A stretch of DNA of 64,000 nucleotides, taken from the NCBI RefSeq assembly GCF_013342145.1, contig NZ_JABUQZ010000002.1:1-64000 (forward strand). Direction: 5' to 3'. The notes beneath the pieces are model-generated. The model did not search any database. It was given only the letters and a program-made list of their open reading frames with translations, and was not told where the DNA came from. The stretch is from Haloterrigena gelatinilytica. GTDB taxonomy: Archaea > Halobacteriota > Halobacteria > Halobacteriales > Natrialbaceae. The position numbers and the translations under genes were made by a program. Each line of letters begins with the position of its first letter. Position 1 is the stretch's first letter. Below, piece after piece: positions 52,285-60,129 of the stretch.

Positions 52285-52983
52285 CTACCACGGCACAGTC
52301 GGCACCGAAATGACGTCGAGGACGACGACGGCGAGGTACAGCTGGCCGAGTCCGGCGACGATCATGACGACGCCCGCGAGTCGCTCGAGGAGCCTGCTGT
52401 ACGCGGCCAGTCGGCCGGCGCCGGCGACCAGCCCCATCCCCGTCGCGACGGTCAGCGAGACCATCAACATGACGATGCTGCCGACGTAGGTGCCGACGAC
52501 CAGCGCCGCCGAGACCGGCGGGAGCGAGACCGCCTGTGCGACGACGCCGATAAACAGCGGCGCCACGCAGCCCGCCGCCGCCAGCGCGTAACCCGCGCCG
52601 AAGACCGCGAAGCCGAGCACGCTCGAGCGGCGTTTCGGTAAGGTCACCGAGAGCGAGGGAGCCCGGTCGAAGAGGATCAACACCCCGAACGCGATCAGGA
52701 TCGCGCCGACGATCGGTTCGAAGAGGACGATCCCCGAGAGCCGCGAGTGGCCGACCCAGTAGGCGGCGACCAGGAGGGCGGCGAACGTCCCGAGGACGCC
52801 GAGCCCGGCCACGAGACCGCGACCGAGCGCGCCGGACAGGGACGCCTCGTCGCCCTCCGTCTGGCTCACGTAAAAGCCGACGTACCCCGGCAAGAGGGGA
52901 TACGAACACGGCGAGAAGAACGTCGCGATCCCCGCGGTCAGCGCGAAGGCGATCGGCGTGAGCAGCGACGCGTCGGAGATCAT
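52285..52983 (-). CDS. ccdA: Cytochrome c biogenesis protein CcdA (thiol-disulfide relay)
   Basis: A 232-residue membrane protein with six helices that carries reducing equivalents across the membrane to an outside thioredoxin. The two catalytic cysteines are in FFSPCSYPLLPGY (first half) and AAAGCVAPLFIGV (second half). Length and helix pattern fit the small CcdA family. Its start overlaps the stop of the TlpA-like gene (ATGA at 52980), and that gene follows the Sco gene closely, so the three form one operon. The module matches copper-centre or cytochrome assembly in the cell envelope. Confidence 0.95.
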   Translation of the reverse strand: MISDASLLTPIAFALTAGIATFFSPCSYPLLPGYVGFYVSQTEGDEASLSGALGRGLVAGLGVLGTFAALLVAAYWVGHSRLSGIVLFEPIVGAILIAFGVLILFDRAPSLSVTLPKRRSSVLGFAVFGAGYALAAAGCVAPLFIGVVAQAVSLPPVSAALVVGTYVGSIVMLMVSLTVATGMGLVAGAGRLAAYSRLLERLAGVVMIVAGLGQLYLAVVVLDVISVPTVPW

Positions 52984-53534
52984 GCCGATTCGACGTCGCT
53001 TTCCGCGATTGCCCGTTCGATCCCGTCGACGAGTTCGTCGGCGCTCTTGATCCCCGTACCGGACCACTGCACGACGCCCCCGTCGTCGAGGGCGACGGCC
53101 CGGGGCACGCCGCCGGGGTATTCCGAGGTGAGTTCGGCCGAGGGATCGACCCCCACCGTCCAGCTCCCGCCGTGCTCGTCCCACCAGTCGGCCAGTTCCG
53201 CCTCGGGGATCGACTCGTTGGTGACCGAACAGAACAGGACCTCGTCGCCGAACTGCGCGGCGGCCTCGCCGAGCGCCGGCATCTGTTCGATACAGGGCCC
53301 ACACCAGGTGCCGAAGAAATCGACGAACGTCACGCGACCCAGGTCGGGGATCGAAATCGTTCCGGCGTCGCTTCCGGGCGCGTCGATCGTCTCGATCTCG
53401 ATCGGTTCGCGCGAGTCGTCCTCGTTCTCGTCGAGGAGGCGATCGACCGACGGGAGCCCGTACACCGCCGCGGCGCCGCCACCGACGACTACGCCCGCGC
53501 TACCCAGTCCAGCGAGGAGTTCTCGCCGGCGCAT
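52980..53534 (-). CDS. TlpA/ResA-type thioredoxin
   Basis: A 184-residue exported thioredoxin-like protein. A twin-arginine signal (MRRRELLAGLGSAGVVVGGG) opens it. The active site is in FVDFFGTWCGPCIEQMPALG with a WCGPC motif, and the cis-Pro is in YPGGVPRAVAL. It should act on the outer face, reduced by CcdA next to it, and act on the Sco protein encoded just upstream or on cytochromes. The start at 53534 lies 2 bases after the Sco stop at 53537, so translation is probably coupled. Length is typical of the family. Confidence 0.94.
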   Translation of the reverse strand: MRRRELLAGLGSAGVVVGGGAAAVYGLPSVDRLLDENEDDSREPIEIETIDAPGSDAGTISIPDLGRVTFVDFFGTWCGPCIEQMPALGEAAAQFGDEVLFCSVTNESIPEAELADWWDEHGGSWTVGVDPSAELTSEYPGGVPRAVALDDGGVVQWSGTGIKSADELVDGIERAIAESDVESA

Positions 53535-53536
53535 CC

Positions 53537-54343
53537 TCACTCCACCCCGACGACCGTGCCGACGTCCTCGAGGAGCTGGTCTTTGGTCACGGCCATCTCG
53601 GACTGGACGGCTTTCGGATAGGCGCGCTCGACGTAGCCGTCCTCGTTGACGAGCGTGATCCGTTTGCTGTGGACGATTTCGGTGTGACCGGCGTGGGCGC
53701 CGTCGCCGTGACTCTCGTTGCCGTCGTGGCTCTCGTTGCCGCCGTGGTTCCCGTCGTCGTGACTCTCGTTGCCGTCGTGACCGTCGTCCTCGGCGCTTTC
53801 GTCGCCGTCGTTCGCCTCGTCGGCGGTCGTGATCGGCATGCCGAACTTCTCTTCCATGATCTGTTTTGCCTCCTCGTTGGTTTCGGGCCGGAGGAAGTGG
53901 AAGTTGTCGGCCTCGTAGTCGAGGTGCTGTCCCTCGGCGTGGTCCTTCAACGCCTCGGCGGTGTCGTTTTTCGGATCGAACGTGAACGCGAGCAGGGCGA
54001 TATCGTCCGCGTAGTCGCGCTCGGCGGCGTCTTCCTGGACCCACTGCAGCCGCGTCAACAGCGCCGGACAGACGCCGTCCGGACACGAGGTGTAGAAGTA
54101 CGTCAGCAGGAAGGACCGTTCGCCGACGAAGTCCTCGAGCGAGACGGTCGTTCCGGCGACCGGGTCGGGAATCGAAAACGACGGGAACTCGTCGCCGTGG
54201 CTCGGATAGCTGGGATCGGACGGATGATCGTCGGCCGGTTGGAGGGCCGTGTTGCTATCTCCGAGACCCAAACTGTTGAGACAGCCGGCGATACCCGCGA
54301 AACCTGCGACTCCGAGTGACCCGAGATACGTCCGCCGTTCCAT
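53537..54343 (-). CDS. SCO1/SenC family copper chaperone, Tat lipoprotein
   Basis: A 268-residue exported protein for delivering copper to the CuA site of a terminal oxidase. A Tat/lipoprotein signal opens it (MERRTYLGSLGVAGFAGIAG, then Cys). The Sco copper cysteines are in YFYTSCPDGVCPALLTRLQ, and the conserved His is in EIVHSKRITLVNEDG. The spacing CPDGVC has four residues between the cysteines, against three in classical Sco. A Gly/His/Asp/Asn-rich insert of about 35 residues (residues about 185-215, several HDGNESH-type runs) lies before the His and may hold more metal. First gene of the sco-tlpA-ccdA operon. Confidence 0.92.
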   Translation of the reverse strand: MERRTYLGSLGVAGFAGIAGCLNSLGLGDSNTALQPADDHPSDPSYPSHGDEFPSFSIPDPVAGTTVSLEDFVGERSFLLTYFYTSCPDGVCPALLTRLQWVQEDAAERDYADDIALLAFTFDPKNDTAEALKDHAEGQHLDYEADNFHFLRPETNEEAKQIMEEKFGMPITTADEANDGDESAEDDGHDGNESHDDGNHGGNESHDGNESHGDGAHAGHTEIVHSKRITLVNEDGYVERAYPKAVQSEMAVTKDQLLEDVGTVVGVE

Positions 54344-54603
54344 ACGAGAGACGTAGCAGCGCGCGATCAAAGGTTCGTTGGTTCACTCACCGAATACGGC
54401 GCGCAACGACACGGATCGGCACGGATCAACGCGGCACGCCGGCGGCGGCTCGACCGACGCCGACGGGCTGATCGACAGCGGTGGACGTCAGTGACGAACC
54501 GACCACTACGCGCGTATGAAAAGTACTATCGAAGAACCTCGAGTCCGCGATTCGAGGGGTGAACCAACAGGGGTTTTGCGGCTGCCGCTCCAAGACGCGG
54601 ACG

Positions 54604-55710
54604 ATGAACCGTCGGGCCTTTCTCCGTGGTACGGCCGTCGCCGGTACCGCCGCGGTCGCCGGCTGTCTCGAGCGCCTGGGTTTCGAAGAGGAGTCGGCGT
54701 GGGACAACCCGCCGCTCGTGGAGGATCGCCCCGACGCGGTCTACCTGCCCTCCAGCAAGGAGGAGATGGGCCACTACGGTCGCGCGAGCGACGGCGAGTA
54801 CGCCGTCGAACTCTCCTATACGATTCCCCACCGGTTCTGGACCGTCTCCGGCGACACTCAGCGGATCGACGTGGACACCGACGACAGCATGCACCTCATG
54901 CTGACCGTCTGGGACGAGGAGACGGACACCATCCTTCCGGTGAATACCGACCTCGAGCTCCGGCGCGACGACGGCTCGGTCGTCGAACGGCTGACGCCGT
55001 GGTCGATGCTCTCCCAACGGATGGGGACCCACTACGGCGACAACGTCACGCTACCCGAGGAAGGAACCTACACCGCCCGCGTGCGGGTCGGTCCGGTCAC
55101 GACCGAGCGGACCGGCGCGTTCGAGGGTCGGTTCGAGGAGACGAGCACGCTCGAGGTCGAGTTCGAGTTCGAGCGCTCGGACATTCACGACCTCGAGTTC
55201 AATATGGTCGACGAGGAGCGGCGGGGCGCCCGCGAGGCCCACGAACTGATGGATCCCAGCGGACACGACCACGGCGGCCACGACGAGCACGGCCCCGGGC
55301 ACGCCCCGACCTCCGACGGGCCGCCAGTTTCGGACCTACCCGGCGAACGGCTCGGGACCGAACGCAGCGCGGACGCGAAGATCACCGCGATCCGGGCGAG
55401 CGACGATCGGGTGGCCGGCGACGGCGACTATCTCGTCGTCTGCCCCCGAACGCCGTACAACGACGTGAGCCTCCCGTCCGCGACGCTGAGCGCTACGGTC
55501 GAGCGCGACGGAACGACCGTCCTCGAGGGCGAGTCGCTCGCGGAGACGATCGATCCCGAGTTCGGCCACCACTACGGCCTGGATCTCGAGCGCCTCGAGA
55601 GCGGCGACGAACTCACCGTCGCCGTCGACCGTCCGCCACAGGTAGCGCGCCACGACGGCTACGAAACCGCGTTTTTCGACTTCGACGACGTGCAGTATAC
55701 CGTCTCCTAA
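54604..55710 (+). CDS. Tat lipoprotein, DUF7350-like, His-rich linker
   Basis: A 368-residue exported protein divergent from the Sco gene. The signal is MNRRAFLRGTAVAGTAAVAG with a lipobox Cys. A beta-rich domain of about 180 residues follows, reminiscent of the haloarchaeal DUF7350 family (Tp34/P19-like metal-binding periplasmic proteins, from memory). Then come a linker with GHDHGGHDEHGPGH and a second beta-rich domain (SATVERDGTTVLEGESLAET). The His-rich linker and the neighbour's suggest metal, perhaps copper or iron, handling. I could not place it in a named family with certainty. ATG 54604 is chosen because the Tat motif begins there. Confidence 0.7.
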   Translation: MNRRAFLRGTAVAGTAAVAGCLERLGFEEESAWDNPPLVEDRPDAVYLPSSKEEMGHYGRASDGEYAVELSYTIPHRFWTVSGDTQRIDVDTDDSMHLMLTVWDEETDTILPVNTDLELRRDDGSVVERLTPWSMLSQRMGTHYGDNVTLPEEGTYTARVRVGPVTTERTGAFEGRFEETSTLEVEFEFERSDIHDLEFNMVDEERRGAREAHELMDPSGHDHGGHDEHGPGHAPTSDGPPVSDLPGERLGTERSADAKITAIRASDDRVAGDGDYLVVCPRTPYNDVSLPSATLSATVERDGTTVLEGESLAETIDPEFGHHYGLDLERLESGDELTVAVDRPPQVARHDGYETAFFDFDDVQYTVS

Positions 55711-55858
55711 CGCGATCAGTGGACGGAACGACTGCGGCCCGTTCCGAACTGTTCAGTTCGTGTAAATTCGATACTACAGTAGTGAAACGATTGAAATCTG
55801 ATGCTGAGCGAACGTACGGTTGGTATAACTATGCGGAATTCTCCCCAATCTCGGATGC

Positions 55859-56035
55859 ATGTCCCAGTCAAACCGCTCAGAGATGCGTATCGGTTGTCCC
55901 GAGTGCGAGGCAACGGTCAACGCATCCGTTCCCCCTGGGCCGGGAATCCACGACGATCGCACCGCGAACCGACTGCAAGGTCGGGAGACGGCCTGTCGGA
56001 ACTGCGGTCACGAACTCGAGCTCTACTACTACTGA
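55859..56035 (+). CDS. Small zinc-ribbon protein beside the origin
   Basis: A 58-residue protein with two CxxC pairs: CPECEATVNAS near residue 13 and CRNCGHELELYYY near residue 46, a four-Cys zinc ribbon. It begins MSQSNRSEMRIG. The frame is short but coding by composition and cysteine layout. It sits immediately left of the first origin box and reads into the origin region. Nucleic-acid binding is plausible; a link to replication is only positional. Confidence 0.75.
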   Translation: MSQSNRSEMRIGCPECEATVNASVPPGPGIHDDRTANRLQGRETACRNCGHELELYYY

Positions 56036-56091
56036 CCGATAGCGGCGACGTCGATCGACGTCCCCACACCGGTAGTCGTCCCTCTAACTCA

Positions 56092-56111
56092 CACACCACG
56101 TTTCCGGTGAA
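56092..56111 (+). repeat. Origin recognition box 1
   Basis: CACACCACGTTTCCGGTGAA, exact consensus of this origin. Confidence 0.9.
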
Positions 56112-56174
56112 ATAACACGCCGCTGAACGGTCGATTCTCGAGGCGGTGCCGCGCCGCGGGCGGCCTCGCAGTGA

Positions 56175-56194
56175 CACACCACGTTTCCGGTGAA
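56175..56194 (+). repeat. Origin recognition box 2
   Basis: Identical to box 1. Confidence 0.9.
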
Positions 56195-56266
56195 GGTGGG
56201 ACGGCGGAGCGCGAGGACGGTATTGAGGAGATGGATGGACGGAAGATCGTAACACCCCCTCACGGA

Positions 56267-56286
56267 CACACCACGTTTCCGGTGAA
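56267..56286 (+). repeat. Origin recognition box 3
   Basis: Identical to box 1. Confidence 0.9.
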
Positions 56287-56459
56287 CGCACTTTCGGTGA
56301 ATAATCGAGTGGTGAATAATCGAGTAGCAAATCCGGATGTCCGCTCGAGCAGTACGGTCTCGAGCCAGTTCGGATCGATTGGTTAGTTCAAGCACAGGTG
56401 GTGCTCGAATTGCGAATTGTGAACAGATATCGTGATAACGGTCGTACTGCCAGCGCGCG

Positions 56460-56479
56460 CACACCACGTTTCCGGTGAA
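56460..56479 (+). repeat. Origin recognition box 4
   Basis: Identical to box 1. It is followed at about 56490 by a G-rich run. Confidence 0.9.
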
Positions 56480-56517
56480 ACGCGATGAGAAGGGGCGGGG
56501 GGAAGAAAGGAGAGACA

Positions 56518-56537
56518 CACACCACGTTTCCGGTGAA
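56518..56537 (+). repeat. Origin recognition box 5
   Basis: Identical to box 1. It closes the left array. Confidence 0.9.
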
Positions 56538-57126
56538 AGAGGGTTCGAAGGGGGAAAAGAACTGAGCGTTTCAGAGCGAGAGAGAATAGAACGGGTTGCC
56601 TAAGATTCGAGGGAAAAGAGACTATTCAGAAGATATTCCTGGCGACTTGTAGATTTGTCTGCACTTACGATAGGATTCAGACAACAGTTGGAAGTTGTTT
56701 TCCGGATCCCTAGTGTCACGGTTTCCTTTCCTAGCATATCAATAACTATAATACACTGCACAGTAAAAAGTCCATTGAGTAGAAAACAGATGAAGAAAGT
56801 CGACGTTAGTCGACGACAGCTCTTTCACCGGAAATCCTCTCATTGCTTTGTCGCTTCGTGCAGAAGATACCTCTAAAGCGTCGATAGAATCCTCCATACG
56901 GTTCCCGTCGGCTTCCTTCTCGGTGCAGTCCTTCTCTGGTCTTCTCTCGAGTCGTGTTGGGACCACCGATCTGACTCGAGCAGCTGTCACGATCGGAAGG
57001 CGGCACGAATTCGCGTCTAGCGAGCCTATCGAATACCCTCTACGGCCGGCATACCGGCCGTATTACCGCTGATACGCCGGTATACTGATCGCTCTACGCT
57101 GCTCCTCTCCGTCGCAAGTTCGACAC

Positions 57127-57146
57127 CACACCGAGTTTCCGATGAA
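57127..57146 (+). repeat. Degenerate origin recognition box
   Basis: CACACCGAGTTTCCGATGAA differs from the consensus at three positions. Confidence 0.6.
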
Positions 57147-57192
57147 TCTCAACCCCCGTTTCAACTGGAACCCCCTCCCCCGATTTTCCCCG

Positions 57193-57212
57193 TTCACCGG
57201 AAACGTGGTGTG
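57193..57212 (-). repeat. Inverted origin recognition box
   Basis: The exact consensus in reverse orientation (plus strand TTCACCGGAAACGTGGTGTG), facing the left array. Confidence 0.9.
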
Positions 57213-57334
57213 TGTGTCTTCGCCCGCCGATTCCGCTACCCTAACTACTATATAATCGCTTGAAACGCTCTCTTTCGCCCGTAATTTACCGTTGTGAGCG
57301 ACGAACCCACCTCGAGTCCAAACAATAAAGACGT

Positions 57335-57354
57335 TTCACCGGAAACGTGGTGTC
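57335..57354 (-). repeat. Inverted origin recognition box at the orc1 start
   Basis: TTCACCGGAAACGTGGTGTC on the plus strand ends 7 bases before the ATG at 57362. Orc1 binding here would cover the start, so autoregulation is likely. Confidence 0.85.
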
Positions 57355-57361
57355 TACGATC

Positions 57362-58567
57362 ATGTCGAGTTCCGGCGACGACCTGTTTACCCGTGACGAC
57401 CCCATCTTCGAGAACAAGGAGCTGCTCGAGATCAACCACCTCCCGGAGGAGGGGCGGATCGTCGGCCGGGACGACGAGATCGCCGATCTCGCCAACGCAG
57501 TCAACCCGGCGATCTTCGGGCAGAGTCCGAGCAACCTGCTCATCTACGGGAAGACGGGTACCGGCAAATCCCTCTGTGCGAAACACATCTCCGAACGGCT
57601 GGTCCGCGTCGCGACGGAGGAAGGCGTCACCGCGGAGTTCGCCTACGTCGACTGCGCCCAAGACAGCACGGAGACGCAGGCGGTCCAGACGATCGCCCAC
57701 TCGCTGAACGATTCCGACCGGACCGACATCAAGATCCCCGACAAGGGGCTCAGCACGTCGACCTACTACAAGCGCCTCTGGACGGTGCTGGACTCCCAGT
57801 ACGAGGTCGTCCTCATCATCCTGGACGAGGTCGACAAGCTCGACGACGACGACATCCTCATGCAACTCTCGCGCGCGGGCGAGGCCGGCAAACTCGAGAA
57901 CTGCAAGATCGGCGTTATCGGGATCAGCAACAAGATCAAGTACAAGGACCGGATGGACGAGCGGGTCAAGTCCAGCCTCTGCGAGCGGGAGTTCGTCTTC
58001 CCGCCCTACGACGCGAACCAGCTCCGGGACATCATGCAAGCTCGCAGCGACGCGTTCAAGGACGGCGTCCTCGAGCCCTCGGTCATCCCCCGGGCCGCGG
58101 CGCTGGCGGCCCGGGAACACGGCGACGCGCGGAAGGCGATCGACATCCTCCGCTACGCCGGCGAGATCGCCCAATCGAACGGCAGCGAAACGGTTCGCGA
58201 GGAGTACGTCGTTCAGGCCCGCGAACGGGCCGAGACCGACCGGTTCCGGGAACTCATTCGGGGATCGACGCCCCACTCCCGGTACGTCCTGCAAGCTCTC
58301 GCAGTTCTCGCGCTCAACACGCCCGACGAGGACGGCTTTCGGACGACCAGAATCTTCGACGTCTACGAGGAGATCTGTCGGCAGGAGGGATCGGACACGC
58401 TCTCCCTGCGTCGCGTCCGCGACCTCCTGAAGGAACACGCGTTCCTCGATATCATCGAGCAGTCCCGCCAGAGCGGCGGCAGCGCCGAGGGAAGCTACAC
58501 CGAACACCAACTGCTCGAGGATCCGGACGTCGTTCGGAAGGTGCTCGTCGAGACCGACGACGCGTAA
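57362..58567 (+). CDS. orc1: Orc1/Cdc6 origin-binding replication initiator
   Basis: A 401-residue AAA+ initiator that binds the origin boxes next to it and loads the MCM helicase. Walker A is GKTGTGKS at residues 63-70, Walker B LIILDEVD at about 151-158, and sensor I in GVIGISNKI with the arginine finger region after RVKSSL. The C-terminal winged helix (about 290-400; PHSRYVLQALAVLALNTPDE, then RRVRDLLKEHAFLDIIEQSR) contacts the box. ATG 57362 begins MSSSGDDLFTRDDPIF, as in haloarchaeal Orc1 proteins. Length is normal. It lies at one side of the origin with boxes on both its flanks. Confidence 0.97.
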   Translation: MSSSGDDLFTRDDPIFENKELLEINHLPEEGRIVGRDDEIADLANAVNPAIFGQSPSNLLIYGKTGTGKSLCAKHISERLVRVATEEGVTAEFAYVDCAQDSTETQAVQTIAHSLNDSDRTDIKIPDKGLSTSTYYKRLWTVLDSQYEVVLIILDEVDKLDDDDILMQLSRAGEAGKLENCKIGVIGISNKIKYKDRMDERVKSSLCEREFVFPPYDANQLRDIMQARSDAFKDGVLEPSVIPRAAALAAREHGDARKAIDILRYAGEIAQSNGSETVREEYVVQARERAETDRFRELIRGSTPHSRYVLQALAVLALNTPDEDGFRTTRIFDVYEEICRQEGSDTLSLRRVRDLLKEHAFLDIIEQSRQSGGSAEGSYTEHQLLEDPDVVRKVLVETDDA

Positions 58568-58623
58568 TCGTCCCTTCGCGACGCACCGACGTCCGTCGGC
58601 AGTCAGGCCGGCTTCCCGGCCGT

Positions 58624-58643
58624 TTCAGTGGAAATCCGGTGTC
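58624..58643 (-). repeat. Variant origin box A downstream of orc1
   Basis: TTCAGTGGAAATCCGGTGTC on the plus strand, related to but different from the main consensus. Confidence 0.7.
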
Positions 58644-58668
58644 GGTTCCGATGGCGAGCCGCGCCGGA

Positions 58669-58688
58669 TTCAGTGGAAACGCGGTGTG
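58669..58688 (-). repeat. Variant origin box B downstream of orc1
   Basis: TTCAGTGGAAACGCGGTGTG on the plus strand. Confidence 0.75.
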
Positions 58689-58690
58689 TT

Positions 58691-58710
58691 TTCAACGGAA
58701 ACTCGGTGTC
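58691..58710 (-). repeat. Variant origin box C downstream of orc1
   Basis: TTCAACGGAAACTCGGTGTC on the plus strand, separated from box B by two bases. Confidence 0.7.
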
Positions 58711-58717
58711 TCCGCGC

Positions 58718-59914
58718 TTACTGAACGCCGCTCCCGGTCTCCCAGCCGCGCGGCGACTCGTTCAGTCGCTCGGCGCCGTCCTCGGTGACGACGACAAGGT
58801 CCTCGATCCGGACGCCGAACTCGCCCTCGAGGTAGATCCCCGGTTCGACGCTGAAGACCATCCCGGGCTCGAGTTTCCGGTCGTTGTCCGCGACGATGTA
58901 GGGCGGTTCGTGGACCTCGAGGCCGACGCCGTGTCCGGTTCGGTGGACGAATTCGTCGCCGTAACCGGCGTCCTCGATGACCGATCGCGCCGCCCGATCG
59001 ACCGCGCCGGCGGTCGCGCCGGGTTCGACAGCTTCGACGGCGGCCCGATGGGCCTCGCGGACGACCTCGTGTACCCGTTCGTACCGATCGTACTCGTCCC
59101 CGGGCGCGTCGCCGACGACGATCGTTCGCGTCTGATCGCCGGGGTAGCGGCCGGTTCCGTCCTCGAGGTCGGCGTCGACGAACGCCCCGAAGTCCAGCAC
59201 GATCGGATCGCCGCGTTCGATCTCCCGGTCGCCGCTGTGGTGGTGGGGTCGGGCGCCGTTCGGTCCCGACGCGACGATCGTCTCGAACGCCGGATCGCCG
59301 CCGCCGTACTCGGCGAGCAGCCGCTCGATCTCGCTCGCCAGCTCCGCTTCCGTCCGCCCGACCAGTTCGGTCCCGCGCGAACGGATTTCGAGCGAAACGC
59401 GGTCCGCGATTTCCCCGGCCCGTCGGAGCGCCTCGAGTTCGACGTCGTCCTTCCGGATCCGGAGGTCCTCGAGAACGCGACTGGCGAGGTCGAACGTCGC
59501 CGCCGGCGCACACGCCCGCAGATCCTGCGTGAACGTCGCCCACATGCGGTCGTCGACGAGGATCGTCGGCGCGTCGCCGTCCCGCGACGAGCCGGGATCC
59601 CCGTCGCCCGCCGGCAGTAGCTCCGCCAGCACTGCCTCGATCTCCTCGAGCGGGTCGTCATCGTCGTCCCACAGCCGTACCGCCAGCGTTTCGATCGGCA
59701 GCGTCCGAAGTTGGGCATCGTACATCGCCGGCGCGACGACGACCGGATCGCCGACCCGCGGGACGAACAGCAACAGGTGGCGTTCCGACGGCGATTCCTC
59801 GAAGCCGGTCAGGTAGGTGAGATTCGGGCCCGGCACGAGGGCGGCCAGCGCGGCGTCGACGCGCTCGAGTCGGCGCTGACACGCCTCGAGACGGCGTTCG
59901 AACGGGGATCGCAT
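58718..59914 (-). CDS. M24 family Xaa-Pro peptidase (creatinase-like)
   Basis: A 398-residue two-domain peptidase that cleaves N-terminal residues before proline. The N-terminal creatinase-like domain covers about 1-150. The catalytic pita-bread domain follows with metal ligands in PIVLDFGAFVDADLEDGTGR (Asp), THGVGLEVHEPPY-type HRTGHGVGLEVHEPPY (His), and VFSVEPGIYLEGEFGVRIED (Glu). All expected motifs are visible. Its C-terminal stop lies 8 bases from the variant origin box C at 58710, so its transcription runs towards the origin boxes. Start at the ATG 59914 looks normal. Physiological substrate unknown. Confidence 0.94.
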   Translation of the reverse strand: MRSPFERRLEACQRRLERVDAALAALVPGPNLTYLTGFEESPSERHLLLFVPRVGDPVVVAPAMYDAQLRTLPIETLAVRLWDDDDDPLEEIEAVLAELLPAGDGDPGSSRDGDAPTILVDDRMWATFTQDLRACAPAATFDLASRVLEDLRIRKDDVELEALRRAGEIADRVSLEIRSRGTELVGRTEAELASEIERLLAEYGGGDPAFETIVASGPNGARPHHHSGDREIERGDPIVLDFGAFVDADLEDGTGRYPGDQTRTIVVGDAPGDEYDRYERVHEVVREAHRAAVEAVEPGATAGAVDRAARSVIEDAGYGDEFVHRTGHGVGLEVHEPPYIVADNDRKLEPGMVFSVEPGIYLEGEFGVRIEDLVVVTEDGAERLNESPRGWETGSGVQ

Positions 59915-60129
59915 ACGCGGGGATTCGGCCGGCCGCGGAAAGAACGTTCGGTCGGGACGGCGGTCCCGCTCTCGAGCCGGAGTACCGACGCGAATTGATA
60001 CTGCCGCGACCGGCCGGAAATCGCCGTGCAGCGCCCGTCAACGGATATCGATAGGTAGCAGCGCCTATATGACTCCCATGCGGTTGCAGGCCGCGAACCG
60101 ACCCGGGACGAGGTTGTCAATAGCAGCGA

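Larger units (their letters stand above)
56092..57361. other. Replication origin (oriC-type), with Orc-binding boxes and AT-rich stretch
   Basis: Five near-identical plus-strand boxes (CACACCACGTTTCCGGTGAA) lie at 56092-56537, then an AT-rich stretch at about 56640-56790 (TAGCATATCAATAACTATAA), which probably unwinds. Then come a degenerate plus-strand box at 57127 and two minus-strand boxes at 57193 and 57335, just before orc1/cdc6. Arrays facing each other around an AT-rich core, beside orc1, match known haloarchaeal chromosomal origins. A G-rich stretch (GAAGGGGCGGGGGG) lies between the fourth and fifth boxes. The partial box at 56824-56838 is weak. Confidence 0.9.

Noticed and set aside
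56092-56537. A CRISPR array beside orc1
   Set aside because: The 20-base repeats have irregular spacing (83, 92, 193 and 58 bases) and both orientations occur nearby. They match origin boxes and are next to orc1.
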